Shown here: in pieces, positions 1 to 8,619 of the stretch | Layout: every line of letters begins with the position of its first letter | Numbering within the stretch: position 1 is the stretch's first letter | DNA from: Prevotella sp. UBA2725 | Lineage (GTDB): Bacteria > Bacteroidota > Bacteroidia > Bacteroidales > Bacteroidaceae | NCBI GenBank assembly: GCA_002353825.1 | Contig: DEKJ01000042.1 | Location: 1-11,472, forward strand | Direction: 5' to 3' | Length of the DNA: 11,472 bases | The notes under the pieces: generated by a model | Told to the model about the DNA's origin: nothing | Database searches by the model: none | Seen by the model: the letters and a program-made list of their open reading frames with translations, nothing else | Position numbers and translations under genes: made by a program

Positions 1-13
1 TCCTGCCTCCGCA
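1..13 (+). tRNA. Possible tRNA 3' end (tRNA-Ser-like) / candidate prophage attachment site
   Basis: The first bases, TCCTGCCTCCGCA, have the form of a tRNA 3' end: the 3' side of a T stem (..TCC) followed by a 7-nt acceptor strand (TGCCTCC) and a discriminator G. This would pair with a GGAGGCA start typical of tRNA-Ser. An alternative register gives acceptor CCTCCGC with discriminator A. No CCA is encoded, which is common in Bacteroidetes. The rest of the gene would lie left of the window, so it cannot be folded here. An integrase gene starting about 120 bp downstream in the same direction is the usual layout of a prophage inserted at a tRNA 3' end. This is inference from a very short match. 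Confidence 0.35.
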
Positions 14-18
14 ACTAA

Positions 19-59
19 AATGCCCGTAAAGTCTTATAATCAAAGGACTTACGGGCATT
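19..59. repeat. Imperfect inverted repeat between att region and integrase
   Basis: AATGCCCGTAAAGTC (19-33) pairs with GACTTACGGGCATT (46-59) with a single bulged A and a 12-nt loop. On the + strand it could terminate the putative tRNA, although no T run follows it. On the minus strand it is followed by TTTTAG, so it could also stop transcripts leaving the phage. About 12 bp further right, GGGAC occurs twice (72-76 and 83-87), separated by AAAAAT; this could be an integrase arm or core binding pattern, which is speculative. Confidence 0.5.
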
Positions 60-135
60 GCCGTTAGTAGCGGGACAAAAATGGGACAGTAATATGGATG
101 GCATTGGCTGCATCTGTGCAGACAATGTTAAAAAA

Positions 136-1299
136 ATGTGCTCCATAAAAAAAGAACTTTTATCTAATAACAAGATTCTCGGTTTTACCTATCCGAAGCT
201 GCATAAGGGGAAGGTATCTTATGTAGACTTCTTTTTCTACGATTCTCTCAGCGATACTATGCGTAGAAAAAAGTACATGCTTGGAAGGTTTTCGTCCAAG
301 CGTGAACGTGACACGATGGCTGCTATTCTAATCAGTAATCTTGTTGAAAAGCTTAAAAAAGGCTGGAATCCTTTTGCCTCCACTATCATTACTCGGCCAC
401 AGGCTTCGTTTTCTGATGTCTTACAAAAATATGAGGATTATACCTTCTCTGCTGAGGAGAAAAATATCCTTAAGCATAAAACGGCTGTGGATTATCGTAG
501 CCGGCTCAAGCAGCTTCGGATCTATCTCAAAGAGGCGAATGTGAAAATTCAGTCCGTCTATCAGTTCGACAAAGCTTTCGTTATAGACTTTCTCGATTAT
601 CTTATTCTCGATAAAGATGTGTCGGCCAAGACCCGCAATAACTACAGGACTTGGTTGTCTACATTCGCCACATGGCTTAAAGATCGGCAGTTCATCGAGA
701 ACAATTTCATGGAGGAGATTCATTTGCTGAAGGAAGGCGATAAAAAACGTGATCCTATCCCGCAGAAGGAACTGCACCGGTTGAAGATCTACGGGCTGCA
801 GAATAAGCCGGCTTTCTATCTCGCCTGCATGATGGAGTATTACTGTTTCATCCGCCCGGATGAGTTGCGCTATGTGAAGATCGGGGATATTAGCATCAAG
901 GACCAGACGGTCTACGTCCACCCAGAGTTCGCCAAGAACCGCAAGGGGCAGTATGTCGCCCTCAATGACCAGGTGATAAAGATCATGCTTGACCAGCGTG
1001 TCTTTGACCATCCTTCCCACCACTATCTGATATCCCGCGACCTCACTCCCGGACCTGAGCAGTCCTACATCAACCAATATAGATATGAGTGGTCGAAAGT
1101 TCGCAAAGCTTTGGGCTGGCCTATGTCCTATCAGTTCTACAGTCTTAAAGACTCCGGAATACGGGACCTTGCCAATGCCGAAGGGATTGTTATGGCCAGA
1201 GACCAGGCACGGCATACCGATGTCAGCGTCACCAATAAATATCTGAAGAATACCCGTTATGCACATGACGAGACCAAGCACTTTAAAGGGGAGCTATGA
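136..1299 (+). CDS. int: Tyrosine recombinase / phage integrase
   Basis: Site-specific recombinase that would insert and excise the phage by strand exchange at att sites. From the ATG at 136 it has 387 residues, usual for the family: an N-terminal arm-binding region, a core-binding SAM-like domain at about residues 90-185, and a C-terminal catalytic domain. Box I is seen as RPDEL (Arg240), the beta-hairpin Lys in KNRKGQ (about 270), and the end as RHTDVSVTNKYL with His360 and nucleophile Tyr369. Box II reads YSLKDSG where the standard form is HxLRH, so the usual His and Arg are Tyr and Lys; I recall SLKxTG/SxG versions in Bacteroidetes integrases, so this is probably a family trait. An in-frame ATG at 94 and a TTG at 58 are alternative starts; 136 was chosen because MCSIKKEL resembles normal integrase N termini. 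It converges with the late genes, ending 57 bp from the tail gene's stop. Confidence 0.9.
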   Translation: MCSIKKELLSNNKILGFTYPKLHKGKVSYVDFFFYDSLSDTMRRKKYMLGRFSSKRERDTMAAILISNLVEKLKKGWNPFASTIITRPQASFSDVLQKYEDYTFSAEEKNILKHKTAVDYRSRLKQLRIYLKEANVKIQSVYQFDKAFVIDFLDYLILDKDVSAKTRNNYRTWLSTFATWLKDRQFIENNFMEEIHLLKEGDKKRDPIPQKELHRLKIYGLQNKPAFYLACMMEYYCFIRPDELRYVKIGDISIKDQTVYVHPEFAKNRKGQYVALNDQVIKIMLDQRVFDHPSHHYLISRDLTPGPEQSYINQYRYEWSKVRKALGWPMSYQFYSLKDSGIRDLANAEGIVMARDQARHTDVSVTNKYLKNTRYAHDETKHFKGEL

Positions 1300-1356
1300 T
1301 CACTCACCGCTCCCCGACGAAATTACATATAACCAATATAAAGTAGTACGTAGAAT

Positions 1357-3306
1357 CTAAATCTCGTAGAAGTACCCCGTCTTCTCTTTCTCAACGCCGT
1401 CGTCCCTGACGTTCATCTCTATCTTGCTGCAGATGTACTTCTTGTTATGGAACATATACAGATTGGTCGGATCCGGGATTTCGTCAGTCACGAACTTGAT
1501 GTTCACCAGATTCTTTGGATCTATGTTCATGGACTGAAATCTGCTTTGAGTCTTTTCACTTCTGCCGTTTCCGAATGTTCTGCCTATCGTGGCCGGTGTG
1601 CTCTCCAAGGCCAGACTACCCTTTTCGGACGCAATCGTATAAGAAGGATAACAACGGAAATCCGTGTACACAACAGGAACACGATAGTTCAAATCTTCAT
1701 TTTCAAGTCTGTTTGTCGCAGCCACAGCCTTATGTGCTTTGATATTGACTACACAATTTGCTTGGAAAGCCACTGCCATACTTGACTCATCTGTACTCTC
1801 CTCATCTTTGGTAGTCGCTGAGCCTTCCATGGCATCCTGTACTGTATAGTAGTATTCACCGTTGTCATCTTCCTGCATGTTTTCCAGTGACGCCTGCTTC
1901 TCGTTCGTGACCGACGGCATGACCATCCATGCTATCTGTCCCGTGAAAAGTCCTGCCCATGGTGCTTTCTTCTCATCGTCATTAAGATTCTTATGTTGAA
2001 TCATAGCCGCCGGACAGATAGCTATTTCCTCTTTGTTGTCGCTGTTGATATCACGGATAACAGGATTGAAGAATCCACATTGTGTCAGTTGCCATGTCAG
2101 GTTCTCATTCTCAGGATTGCCGTCGGCCGGCAACTCAGCATAGATATAATAGTTGTCTCCGGTTTTGAAGATCGTCGTACGTTGCTCTTTTATCGTCATG
2201 TTAGCGATGGCGTCGAGCATCTCCTTGCGCGTTCCAAATTCAATCGTCTTGTATTCTTCCAATACTTCTTGCGAAATACATTCTCTGAAATCTCTATCCG
2301 AGGCATCATCGAAGGCATAAGCGACGTTTGATGTTACCAGGTTCTCAAGGCTTCCTTCTTCATCATGCTCTACAGTGAAGTCATCTTCGGCCTCGTATGT
2401 GGCGAGTCCGTTGGCCAGCAATTCGTTAGTAGCTTTAATCCTTACTGTCCTCGATGTTTCATCAAATATGAACGATGCGTTGAAGAGCTTGCGGAACTCA
2501 TCCAGGAACTTATACACCGTCCAGTGGGGCAGGGCATCCTTGATCTTGCCGGTCCTGCAAGCAGAAACGATTACGAGGCGGTTCCACGGATCCTTGTCAA
2601 GCGCATTCTCTGCGATTTTGTACCCCTCATATTCCATCACCTTCCGGAGAATGTAGAACAAATATGGCATGGGCGCAAGATTGTACATAAAATAGAAAGT
2701 GCCTTTCTCCTTGTGTCCGTTTACCTTCATATCGCCTTTAAATGTTCCTACTCTGTTGGCCAGAATGGAATTACTCTCATCATGTATAGTAGAAAAGACG
2801 GCCACACCTTTCTGCCCGACAATATTGGAACTGCTTAAATCAATGTGAAGAGCATAGTTTTTCAACTTCGAGAGTTTATAAGGTGGCTTGAATCCAAAGC
2901 GTTGGAGCATGGCTGTGTCAAGTCCGGAGTCCAATACAATCTCGGGATAGTCAATCTCATCGATATATTGCTTCTCGAATTTTGAGTTGTATTTTACCCT
3001 GCTTTTCCCCGCGCTGATCTGCAATTTCACCTCTTCCTTATTGATGGCGGTGACGATACCCTTGCCGCTCATCACGAGTCTGTTGGCAGCATACAGGCGG
3101 CACTCCTCGAAATCCGCGATCTTCTTGCGCACGTCGAGGCGCTGCACGTTGCCGAATACCTCCCGGTTCGCGGCAATGGCCAGGGGAAACGTGATGTCGT
3201 AGGTGTAGGACCCTGACGACTTCACGTATTCGTTCTCCATGGTAATCTTTATATTCTGCGTGGTAAGGGGATAGGCCTTCTTGCCATTGAGTGTACATAC
3301 TATCAT
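1357..3306 (-). CDS. Phage tail protein downstream of tape measure (hub/baseplate-like, Bacteroidetes type)
   Basis: 649 residues, probably a structural component at the tail tip. No enzymatic motif is seen. The N-terminal part carries TYDITFPL (residues 35-42), NREVFGNVQRLDV (47-59) and GKGIVTAI (81-88), a pattern I recall from the gene after the tape measure in Bacteroides and Prevotella phages. The first ~90 residues look beta-rich and the middle (about 100-310) is a mixed domain. A low-complexity acidic stretch with EEST and DESS lies around residue 500. It starts 8 bp after the tape measure stop, so it is co-transcribed and is the last gene of the late operon. It ends 57 bp from the convergent integrase. 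Position suggests a distal tail or hub role by analogy with siphovirus gene order. Family membership is a moderate call; exact function is unknown. Confidence 0.65.
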   Translation of the reverse strand: MIVCTLNGKKAYPLTTQNIKITMENEYVKSSGSYTYDITFPLAIAANREVFGNVQRLDVRKKIADFEECRLYAANRLVMSGKGIVTAINKEEVKLQISAGKSRVKYNSKFEKQYIDEIDYPEIVLDSGLDTAMLQRFGFKPPYKLSKLKNYALHIDLSSSNIVGQKGVAVFSTIHDESNSILANRVGTFKGDMKVNGHKEKGTFYFMYNLAPMPYLFYILRKVMEYEGYKIAENALDKDPWNRLVIVSACRTGKIKDALPHWTVYKFLDEFRKLFNASFIFDETSRTVRIKATNELLANGLATYEAEDDFTVEHDEEGSLENLVTSNVAYAFDDASDRDFRECISQEVLEEYKTIEFGTRKEMLDAIANMTIKEQRTTIFKTGDNYYIYAELPADGNPENENLTWQLTQCGFFNPVIRDINSDNKEEIAICPAAMIQHKNLNDDEKKAPWAGLFTGQIAWMVMPSVTNEKQASLENMQEDDNGEYYYTVQDAMEGSATTKDEESTDESSMAVAFQANCVVNIKAHKAVAATNRLENEDLNYRVPVVYTDFRCYPSYTIASEKGSLALESTPATIGRTFGNGRSEKTQSRFQSMNIDPKNLVNIKFVTDEIPDPTNLYMFHNKKYICSKIEMNVRDDGVEKEKTGYFYEI

Positions 3307-3314
3307 AGCGTATC

Positions 3315-6300
3315 TTATTTATTGTTTTGCAGATGGTTCCAATGTCTCTCAGCTCTCTTGAACTTCTCCATCGACACGTCGATACCGTCGTCAATGGCCT
3401 GTCCGAGCTTACTGAGCGTCTCATTGGTCTTTTGGAGCGTCCCTGCGATGTCGCTGTTATCAGTCGTGACGTTGACCTGCGGAGCATATGCGATGGCAGC
3501 GCTGCCACCATTCCCCAGCGTCCGTGTCACGTCATCAGCGGTGAGCGATGCCACGCGATTATTTTTCTGCGCTTCGTCGATGAGCGAGAAGACAGGACGG
3601 AGTTTGCTGTTGTTCACCGCCTCGTGGTTAGCCACGAACTCTCCTTCATGCACGACGCCGGCCTTCTTATGGTAGTCCTTGCCGCCTGTGAATCCGCCGA
3701 CATAATATCCGGCTTCCTCTGCCTGGTGCTGCTTCTTGATGGTGGCGATCTGCATCATGCCGGCAGCGGTGGCCATGGCAGCTGCTACGGGCCCGAGCCA
3801 CACGTTGATCTTAGAACCTGACGCATAGGCATTGATGGCAGCGAGAGCCGTGGAGGCGAGCGCCTGGGCGATCTCGATCTTCATGGCTTTTTTGTTGGCT
3901 TTCGTCTTGACCTTGGCCAGCTCCTTATCCCGCTTCTTTTCGAGGCGTTCCTTCTTCTTCGAGTTGTTCCCGGCGGCGTCTATCTGCTTCTGATAGTTGG
4001 CACTAATTCTTGCCGTCTCCAGGTCGCTGCAGGCCTGCGCATATGAGGAAGCCGTGCCCATGAGGTTGCTGATTCCGCTGAAGGCGGCTTGAGCAGCGAC
4101 AATGATTTTGTCCGTTGTCTCCTGGCTGAGCTGCTTCTTGGCCTCCTGATATTGTGCGAATGCGATTTCATCATTATTGTACAGCTCCGTCAACTTCTCA
4201 TTGACGGCCTTCTGTTGCTTTACGGCGTCAAAAGCAGAGAAGGAAGAAATAGCAGGATTATCGCTGTTATATCCAGCATTACTTTCATCAACACCCGCGC
4301 GGTTCTTGGCCTTGTTCAATGCATCAGTCCCCTGCTGACGTATGGCAGCGGGGGAGTTCTGCTCGGCTCGCAAGTCCTTGTACTTCTCCTTGATGTGCTC
4401 TATGATGGCATCGTACGCCTCTTGTGTCATCTGACCGCTTGCTTTCAGCGTCTCGAACATGCGCGTGACACCTTCCTTCTCGAGTATTTCCTGCTCTGCC
4501 AGCGTCATTTTGCCCATCTCCTTGCGGTACTCAAGCAGCTGCTTCTCGTAGTCCTCCTGCAGCTGCATCTGATGGTCAGTCTCTTCCTTGGCCCGCTGCA
4601 GCTCCAGACTGTGCCATTCCTTTGAGCTGACATTATAGAGGGCCTGCTGCTGTTTGATATACCTTATCTTTTCCTGGAAGAGGTTCTCGTCCAAAAGCCG
4701 TTCGTTCTGATAGGCCATGGCATTCGTCTTATCGTAATATTGCTTACGGAATGACTCTTCACGGCGCAAATGGTCGAGTTCCATGTCCTGACGCTTGATA
4801 TCGTTCAGCTGGTCTTGATAATCCTGGTCAGCCTTAGCGCGGTCGTCGAGCAGTTTCTTGTATTCGTCGGAGTCCTTCCCATATATGACTCCCAACTTGT
4901 CATAGTACTTGACCGCTGCATCATGCCTTGTCTTGATATAGTCAGAGTAAGCAATGTCTCCTTTTGAGTAGGCAGCCATGGCGATGGCGAGCTGCTCGGA
5001 ATAGCTTGCCTTCACCTCGTCGACCTCCTTCTTCAAAGCTTCCTTGCGTGCCTTCTCGGCTTCCCGCTGTTTCTGCTTCCGCTCCCGCTCCGCCTTGGCA
5101 GCGGCCGTCTGATGTGCCTTGGTTACCTTAGGGTCTACATACGTTGATGTTCTGCCTTTTGGCTCCTTAACCGTCGTTCCTCCCGGTACATCCAACAGCT
5201 TCGAGTTCGCCTTCACCTGCTTTTGCAGTTCGTTGGATATGGTAGTGTTGTTTGTGATGATGGCCTGCTCCTGACTGATGCGGGTCTTATTCCATGCCAC
5301 CATCTCCTGAGCGTTTTTAATTTGCTCATATTGTTTCTTGGTGATGTCGATATCTGATATAGTACCATTCTTGTTCCTACGTCTGATCCAATATTGTCCT
5401 CGGAATGTAGAACCCATGATCTGGTCGGTCTCATCATTGAAACCGTTGGCAGCCATCTGCTGCTGATAGAACTGCATGTTACCCTGGCGGGCCTTCAATA
5501 AAGTCTGATGGTTCATCGTATTGCTCTGCAATGCCACCATCTTGTTGAATGCCGCCTGAGCCCTTGCCGCTGCTATGAGGTTGTTGCAATATGCCTGGAG
5601 CGCGGACACATTGTTGTTGATGAGCTTGCCCTCGCTTGTGAGTGTGCCATGGTACGCCGGCACCATCTTTTTCAGTTGTGCAAGTGCGCGTTGGCGGTCC
5701 TCCAGCTTGAGATTGTTGTCCTCGACCACTCTCTCAAGTGTTTTCATTTTGGTGATCTCCTCAGCCGTGTTTTCGTTTGCCTGCTTATTGATCTCAGCCA
5801 TTACCTGCTGCTTCTGTGAATACAGATTAGCGGTCTTAGCCGCCTCTTTCTGTTCCTTGCTCAGGTCGCTGAAATACCCTATCAGGCTGACGACGCCAAC
5901 AGCTACTGTTGCAAGCACAGACGCCAACAATCCCCATGGATTGGCCTTGGTCACTGCATTAAGCTCCGTCTGCGCCACGGTCAGTGCCACAGTGTCCTTC
6001 TGCAGGGCGCCTACGGCCAGCGTATAGAGTGCGATGGCCACGGTCTTTGCCTTGTTCCATGCCACCTCCGCCTTGTCGAGGATGGTCTTGCGTGCCTGCC
6101 ATACGGTCATGATCTTTGTCCAGTTGGCCGCAATCTTCGTGGCCACGGAATATGAGCCTATGACGATGGCCAGTTTGGTAATCAGTCCGATGTTATTTTT
6201 CAACCATGGCACAATTACAGCGAGGGCGTGCACAAGTGCCGATGCCCCCGTGATGGTATATTTCACCACCGGCATGAGCTGCTCGCCGAGCTCTATGCTC

Positions 6301-7697
6301 AGGTCCTTGAAGTGCTTCTTGGCCTTGTCAAGCTCTGCCTGCGCACTCTCGTTGGCACGGTTGAACTCATCCAAAACAGACTGCCCAGTTGCGTATGCGG
6401 CATTGGCCGTGTTTTCTGCCTTTACCACATCTCCGAGTTTATTAGCCAGCACGGAGAGTACCTGCACGGCACGGCTGCCTGACAATCCCATCTGGTCGAA
6501 CATAGGAGCGAGCTTATCAAATCCGCCCTTCCCCTTCATCGTGGCAAAGAACTGGAGCAGGGCTTGGTTGGCATCGGTCTTCAGCATGGTCGTGAACTTC
6601 TTCACGTCCACGCCTGCGAGCTGTGCGAATTTTGCCGGCTCCTTGAACATGGCTGTAATCAGCTGGTTGAGCGAAGTGGCCGACACCTCCACCTCCTGCA
6701 TGTTCTGGTCGAGGACGGAACCGAAGCTCATAATCTGTGGTATTGTCATCCCTGCCTGTTTGGCCACGCCCGCCATACGGGCTGCGAACTCCACGAGATA
6801 ACCGCCACTGGCTGACGACGACTGTGACAGCTCGTTGATGCACGAGCCTGTCATCAGCATAGCCTTGTTCAATCCATGCTTGTCATCCTCTCCAAAGGCC
6901 ATGGCCATCTTACCGATTTGTGCCACGGCATCATCACCGAGGTCATCGCCGAGGGCTACATTGATCTTGTCGGCTGCGTCGACAAAGTCTTTTGCCCCTT
7001 TCTGTGAGCTGATACCCAGACGTCCGGCTGCGCCAGCCAGCTGGTTCAGCTGGTCCCGCCCAGTGCGCGTGTTCATCTTCTTGAACTCTTCATTGAGGGC
7101 CACGACCTGCTCTTTCGTCATACCCGTGTATTTCTGCACGTCCACCATTTGTTCGTCCATCTCTGCATAGTCCTGCACCGAGTTTCGGATGGTCATAGTG
7201 ATGCCAGCGATACTTGCCGCCACACCCGCGAGTGCCGTCTGGTAGCGGTTGAGCTTATCAGCGATCTTGCCGAAGGCACTTGGCTGCTCCCTTGTTGCCT
7301 CGTTCATTCTCTGCATCTCGGTGCGGCAGGCCCTGACACGGTCGGCAAGTGCCTTGTATTCCTTTGAGTTCCGTGCCACGTTGCCAGAGCGCAGCTCTTT
7401 GTTGAGCGCACGCACCGTTTGGGCGAGCTCTTTATAGCTTGCCTGCGAGAGGTCTTTGACTGACGTCGAAAGCCCATTGATATACTTCTTCTGCTCCCTA
7501 ATCTTCGAGGAAACACTATCAATGTCCTTCTGCATGTCAGCGGCCAGCTGATGGTTCTTAGCAGAGGACGATGCATAAAGAGCCTTCTGCTGCTCCTTCA
7601 ATCGCTTCTGCTGCTCCTCCAGCTTTTTCAACTCAGATTGAGCCTGACGTGAGTTCAGCTCAATCTCCGCACGGAATTTCTCAGTATTACCAGGCAT
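3315..7697 (-). CDS. Phage tail tape measure protein (TP901-like)
   Basis: 1460 residues; it sets tail length and is threaded through the tail tube. At the usual ~1.5 Å per residue this predicts a tail near 220 nm. Residues ~1-140 are charged coiled coil (repeated KKLEEQQKRLKEQQ-like segments). A conserved tape-measure core follows at about 175-420, with MDEQMVDVQKYTGMTKEQV, then LNQLAGAAGRLGIS and AFGEDDKHGLN. Hydrophobic stretches follow at about 480-520 and 590-620. There is a long charged coil at about 860-1150 and a late region, about 1220-1320, with LEKKRDKELAKVKTKANKKA then an Ala-rich hydrophobic segment. Near residue 1350 sits VHEGEFVANHEA, a frequent C-terminal motif in Bacteroidetes tape measures. 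The start follows the spanin stop by 3 nt, in an A-rich leader without a clear Shine-Dalgarno, normal for this phylum. Siphovirus or myovirus morphology follows from its presence. Confidence 0.93.
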   Translation of the reverse strand: MPGNTEKFRAEIELNSRQAQSELKKLEEQQKRLKEQQKALYASSSAKNHQLAADMQKDIDSVSSKIREQKKYINGLSTSVKDLSQASYKELAQTVRALNKELRSGNVARNSKEYKALADRVRACRTEMQRMNEATREQPSAFGKIADKLNRYQTALAGVAASIAGITMTIRNSVQDYAEMDEQMVDVQKYTGMTKEQVVALNEEFKKMNTRTGRDQLNQLAGAAGRLGISSQKGAKDFVDAADKINVALGDDLGDDAVAQIGKMAMAFGEDDKHGLNKAMLMTGSCINELSQSSSASGGYLVEFAARMAGVAKQAGMTIPQIMSFGSVLDQNMQEVEVSATSLNQLITAMFKEPAKFAQLAGVDVKKFTTMLKTDANQALLQFFATMKGKGGFDKLAPMFDQMGLSGSRAVQVLSVLANKLGDVVKAENTANAAYATGQSVLDEFNRANESAQAELDKAKKHFKDLSIELGEQLMPVVKYTITGASALVHALAVIVPWLKNNIGLITKLAIVIGSYSVATKIAANWTKIMTVWQARKTILDKAEVAWNKAKTVAIALYTLAVGALQKDTVALTVAQTELNAVTKANPWGLLASVLATVAVGVVSLIGYFSDLSKEQKEAAKTANLYSQKQQVMAEINKQANENTAEEITKMKTLERVVEDNNLKLEDRQRALAQLKKMVPAYHGTLTSEGKLINNNVSALQAYCNNLIAAARAQAAFNKMVALQSNTMNHQTLLKARQGNMQFYQQQMAANGFNDETDQIMGSTFRGQYWIRRRNKNGTISDIDITKKQYEQIKNAQEMVAWNKTRISQEQAIITNNTTISNELQKQVKANSKLLDVPGGTTVKEPKGRTSTYVDPKVTKAHQTAAAKAERERKQKQREAEKARKEALKKEVDEVKASYSEQLAIAMAAYSKGDIAYSDYIKTRHDAAVKYYDKLGVIYGKDSDEYKKLLDDRAKADQDYQDQLNDIKRQDMELDHLRREESFRKQYYDKTNAMAYQNERLLDENLFQEKIRYIKQQQALYNVSSKEWHSLELQRAKEETDHQMQLQEDYEKQLLEYRKEMGKMTLAEQEILEKEGVTRMFETLKASGQMTQEAYDAIIEHIKEKYKDLRAEQNSPAAIRQQGTDALNKAKNRAGVDESNAGYNSDNPAISSFSAFDAVKQQKAVNEKLTELYNNDEIAFAQYQEAKKQLSQETTDKIIVAAQAAFSGISNLMGTASSYAQACSDLETARISANYQKQIDAAGNNSKKKERLEKKRDKELAKVKTKANKKAMKIEIAQALASTALAAINAYASGSKINVWLGPVAAAMATAAGMMQIATIKKQHQAEEAGYYVGGFTGGKDYHKKAGVVHEGEFVANHEAVNNSKLRPVFSLIDEAQKNNRVASLTADDVTRTLGNGGSAAIAYAPQVNVTTDNSDIAGTLQKTNETLSKLGQAIDDGIDVSMEKFKRAERHWNHLQNNK

Positions 7698-7700
7698 AAT

Positions 7701-8201
7701 TTATTTTATTTTTCTTGCTCTTTCAGATAATTTACAATAAGCCCAAATCAGCGCAACCGCCACGTCGCATATTCCAAGGAAAACCAGCACCTTCTCGTAC
7801 CAAGGCTCCCCCTTCTCGACATAGACATTCTTTGGCACAAACTTCGGAATGGAATCATGTACGATGCTGTCTATCCGCATGATGAAACGAACCGTTGAAG
7901 CGCTGCGTGTGTCCTGATCCTGTTTCACGAGCCATGCTTTCTCCTGCTTCCCGATACGGATGCCATAGTCGGCCATCATCGTCGAGTCAGCCTGCCGGAT
8001 GATGGTCGTGGTACTCGTCAAGACGCTGTCAACACGATATATGGTGTCGCGCTGATGAACGATGCGCTCGTGCACCTCCGGAACGAGGACCTTCTTCGAG
8101 GCGCATGAGGAGAAGAGCAGCGCTATCAGTCCTATGAGAAACAGGCTGATGACCACTTGGTCATAAGCCTCCCATATATCAAAGTGAAATCTACTGCGCA
8201 T
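7701..8201 (-). CDS. Probable unimolecular spanin (u-spanin): outer-membrane lipoprotein with C-terminal TM
   Basis: 166 residues. The N-terminal hydrophobic stretch VISLFLIGLIALLFSSC ends in a lipobox-like LFSSC with Cys33, followed by ASKK, as in a lipoprotein signal peptide. The C-terminal part VLVFLGICDVAVALIWAY (about residues 138-155) is a single membrane segment with a basic cytoplasmic tail (KLSERARKIK). The middle ~100 residues are polar, extended or beta-like (DTIYRVDSVLTSTTTII). An outer-membrane lipid anchor plus an inner-membrane segment in one chain is the topology of T1 gp11-type u-spanins, which fuse inner and outer membranes at the end of lysis. Context agrees: it overlaps the end of the endolysin gene by 11 nt and follows holin and endolysin. 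The 32-residue leader is long; a GTG start at Val16 would give a more typical signal peptide. The spanin role is inferred from topology and position only. Confidence 0.7.
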   Translation of the reverse strand: MRSRFHFDIWEAYDQVVISLFLIGLIALLFSSCASKKVLVPEVHERIVHQRDTIYRVDSVLTSTTTIIRQADSTMMADYGIRIGKQEKAWLVKQDQDTRSASTVRFIMRIDSIVHDSIPKFVPKNVYVEKGEPWYEKVLVFLGICDVAVALIWAYCKLSERARKIK

Positions 8202-8619
8202 ATCTCCGGGCCTCCCACTCTCTACGTTTCACAAGCCCGTCGAGGACTTTGTTGTTACAATATATCCATCGCCGGAACTGAGTCTGTACCTCTGCCACCG
8301 GACGCCCCGCCTTGACGTATTTGAAGAGCGTAGAGCCCTTCAACCTACCGAGACCGAGGTTAAAGGCGAAGTCAGCGAGCGCGTCGAACTGTCCCTGCGT
8401 CTTGATTTGCGGTATCGATGACAAGTATTTCTCGATGGGGGCGAGGTCGCTCAGCAGGTAGCGCTCAGCCTCGCTCTGGCTGATTCGGTCATATTGCCTC
8501 ACGCCTTTGGTGTGGCCATAACCTATTGTCCACGTGTCATCACTTTTTTTGTACGCTGTCAGACTCAGGCCCTCGGCCTGTCTGACATGCTCCAGCAGCT
8601 GTTTTGATGCTTTCTTCAT
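8191..8619 (-). CDS. Phage endolysin, T4-type lysozyme (GH24)
   Basis: 142 residues, the normal size of a phage lysozyme domain. It would cleave the N-acetylmuramic acid to N-acetylglucosamine beta-1,4 bond of peptidoglycan. EGLSLTAY (16-23) followed by TWTIGYGHTKG (29-39) is the GH24 active-site region: Glu16 is the acid catalyst and Thr31 sits 15 residues on, as Thr26 does after Glu11 in T4 lysozyme. The position of T4 Asp20 (Glu+9) is Lys25 here, with Asp27 and Asp28 two and three residues later. DALADFAFNLGLGRLKGSTL (79-98) and a C-terminal LVKRREWEARRY (129-140) are typical late motifs. No signal peptide is seen, so it needs the holin for release. The only Met is the first residue, so the start is forced; it lies 80 nt inside the upstream holin gene. 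The stop overlaps the spanin start. Confidence 0.92.
   Translation of the reverse strand: MKKASKQLLEHVRQAEGLSLTAYKKSDDTWTIGYGHTKGVRQYDRISQSEAERYLLSDLAPIEKYLSSIPQIKTQGQFDALADFAFNLGLGRLKGSTLFKYVKAGRPVAEVQTQFRRWIYCNNKVLDGLVKRREWEARRYAQ

Noticed and set aside
421..1281. Long antisense frame (286 codons) opposite the integrase
   Set aside because: It is a mirror of a well-supported integrase gene and shows no recognisable domain.
1300..1356. Possible terminator in the gap between the convergent integrase and tail gene
   Set aside because: The 57 bp is AT-rich but no convincing stem followed by T could be found on either strand.
6034..6801. Long + strand frame (255 codons) inside the tape measure gene
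   Set aside because: It is antisense to conserved tape measure core motifs; Ser/Ala/Thr-rich low-complexity translation, no promoter or family signal.
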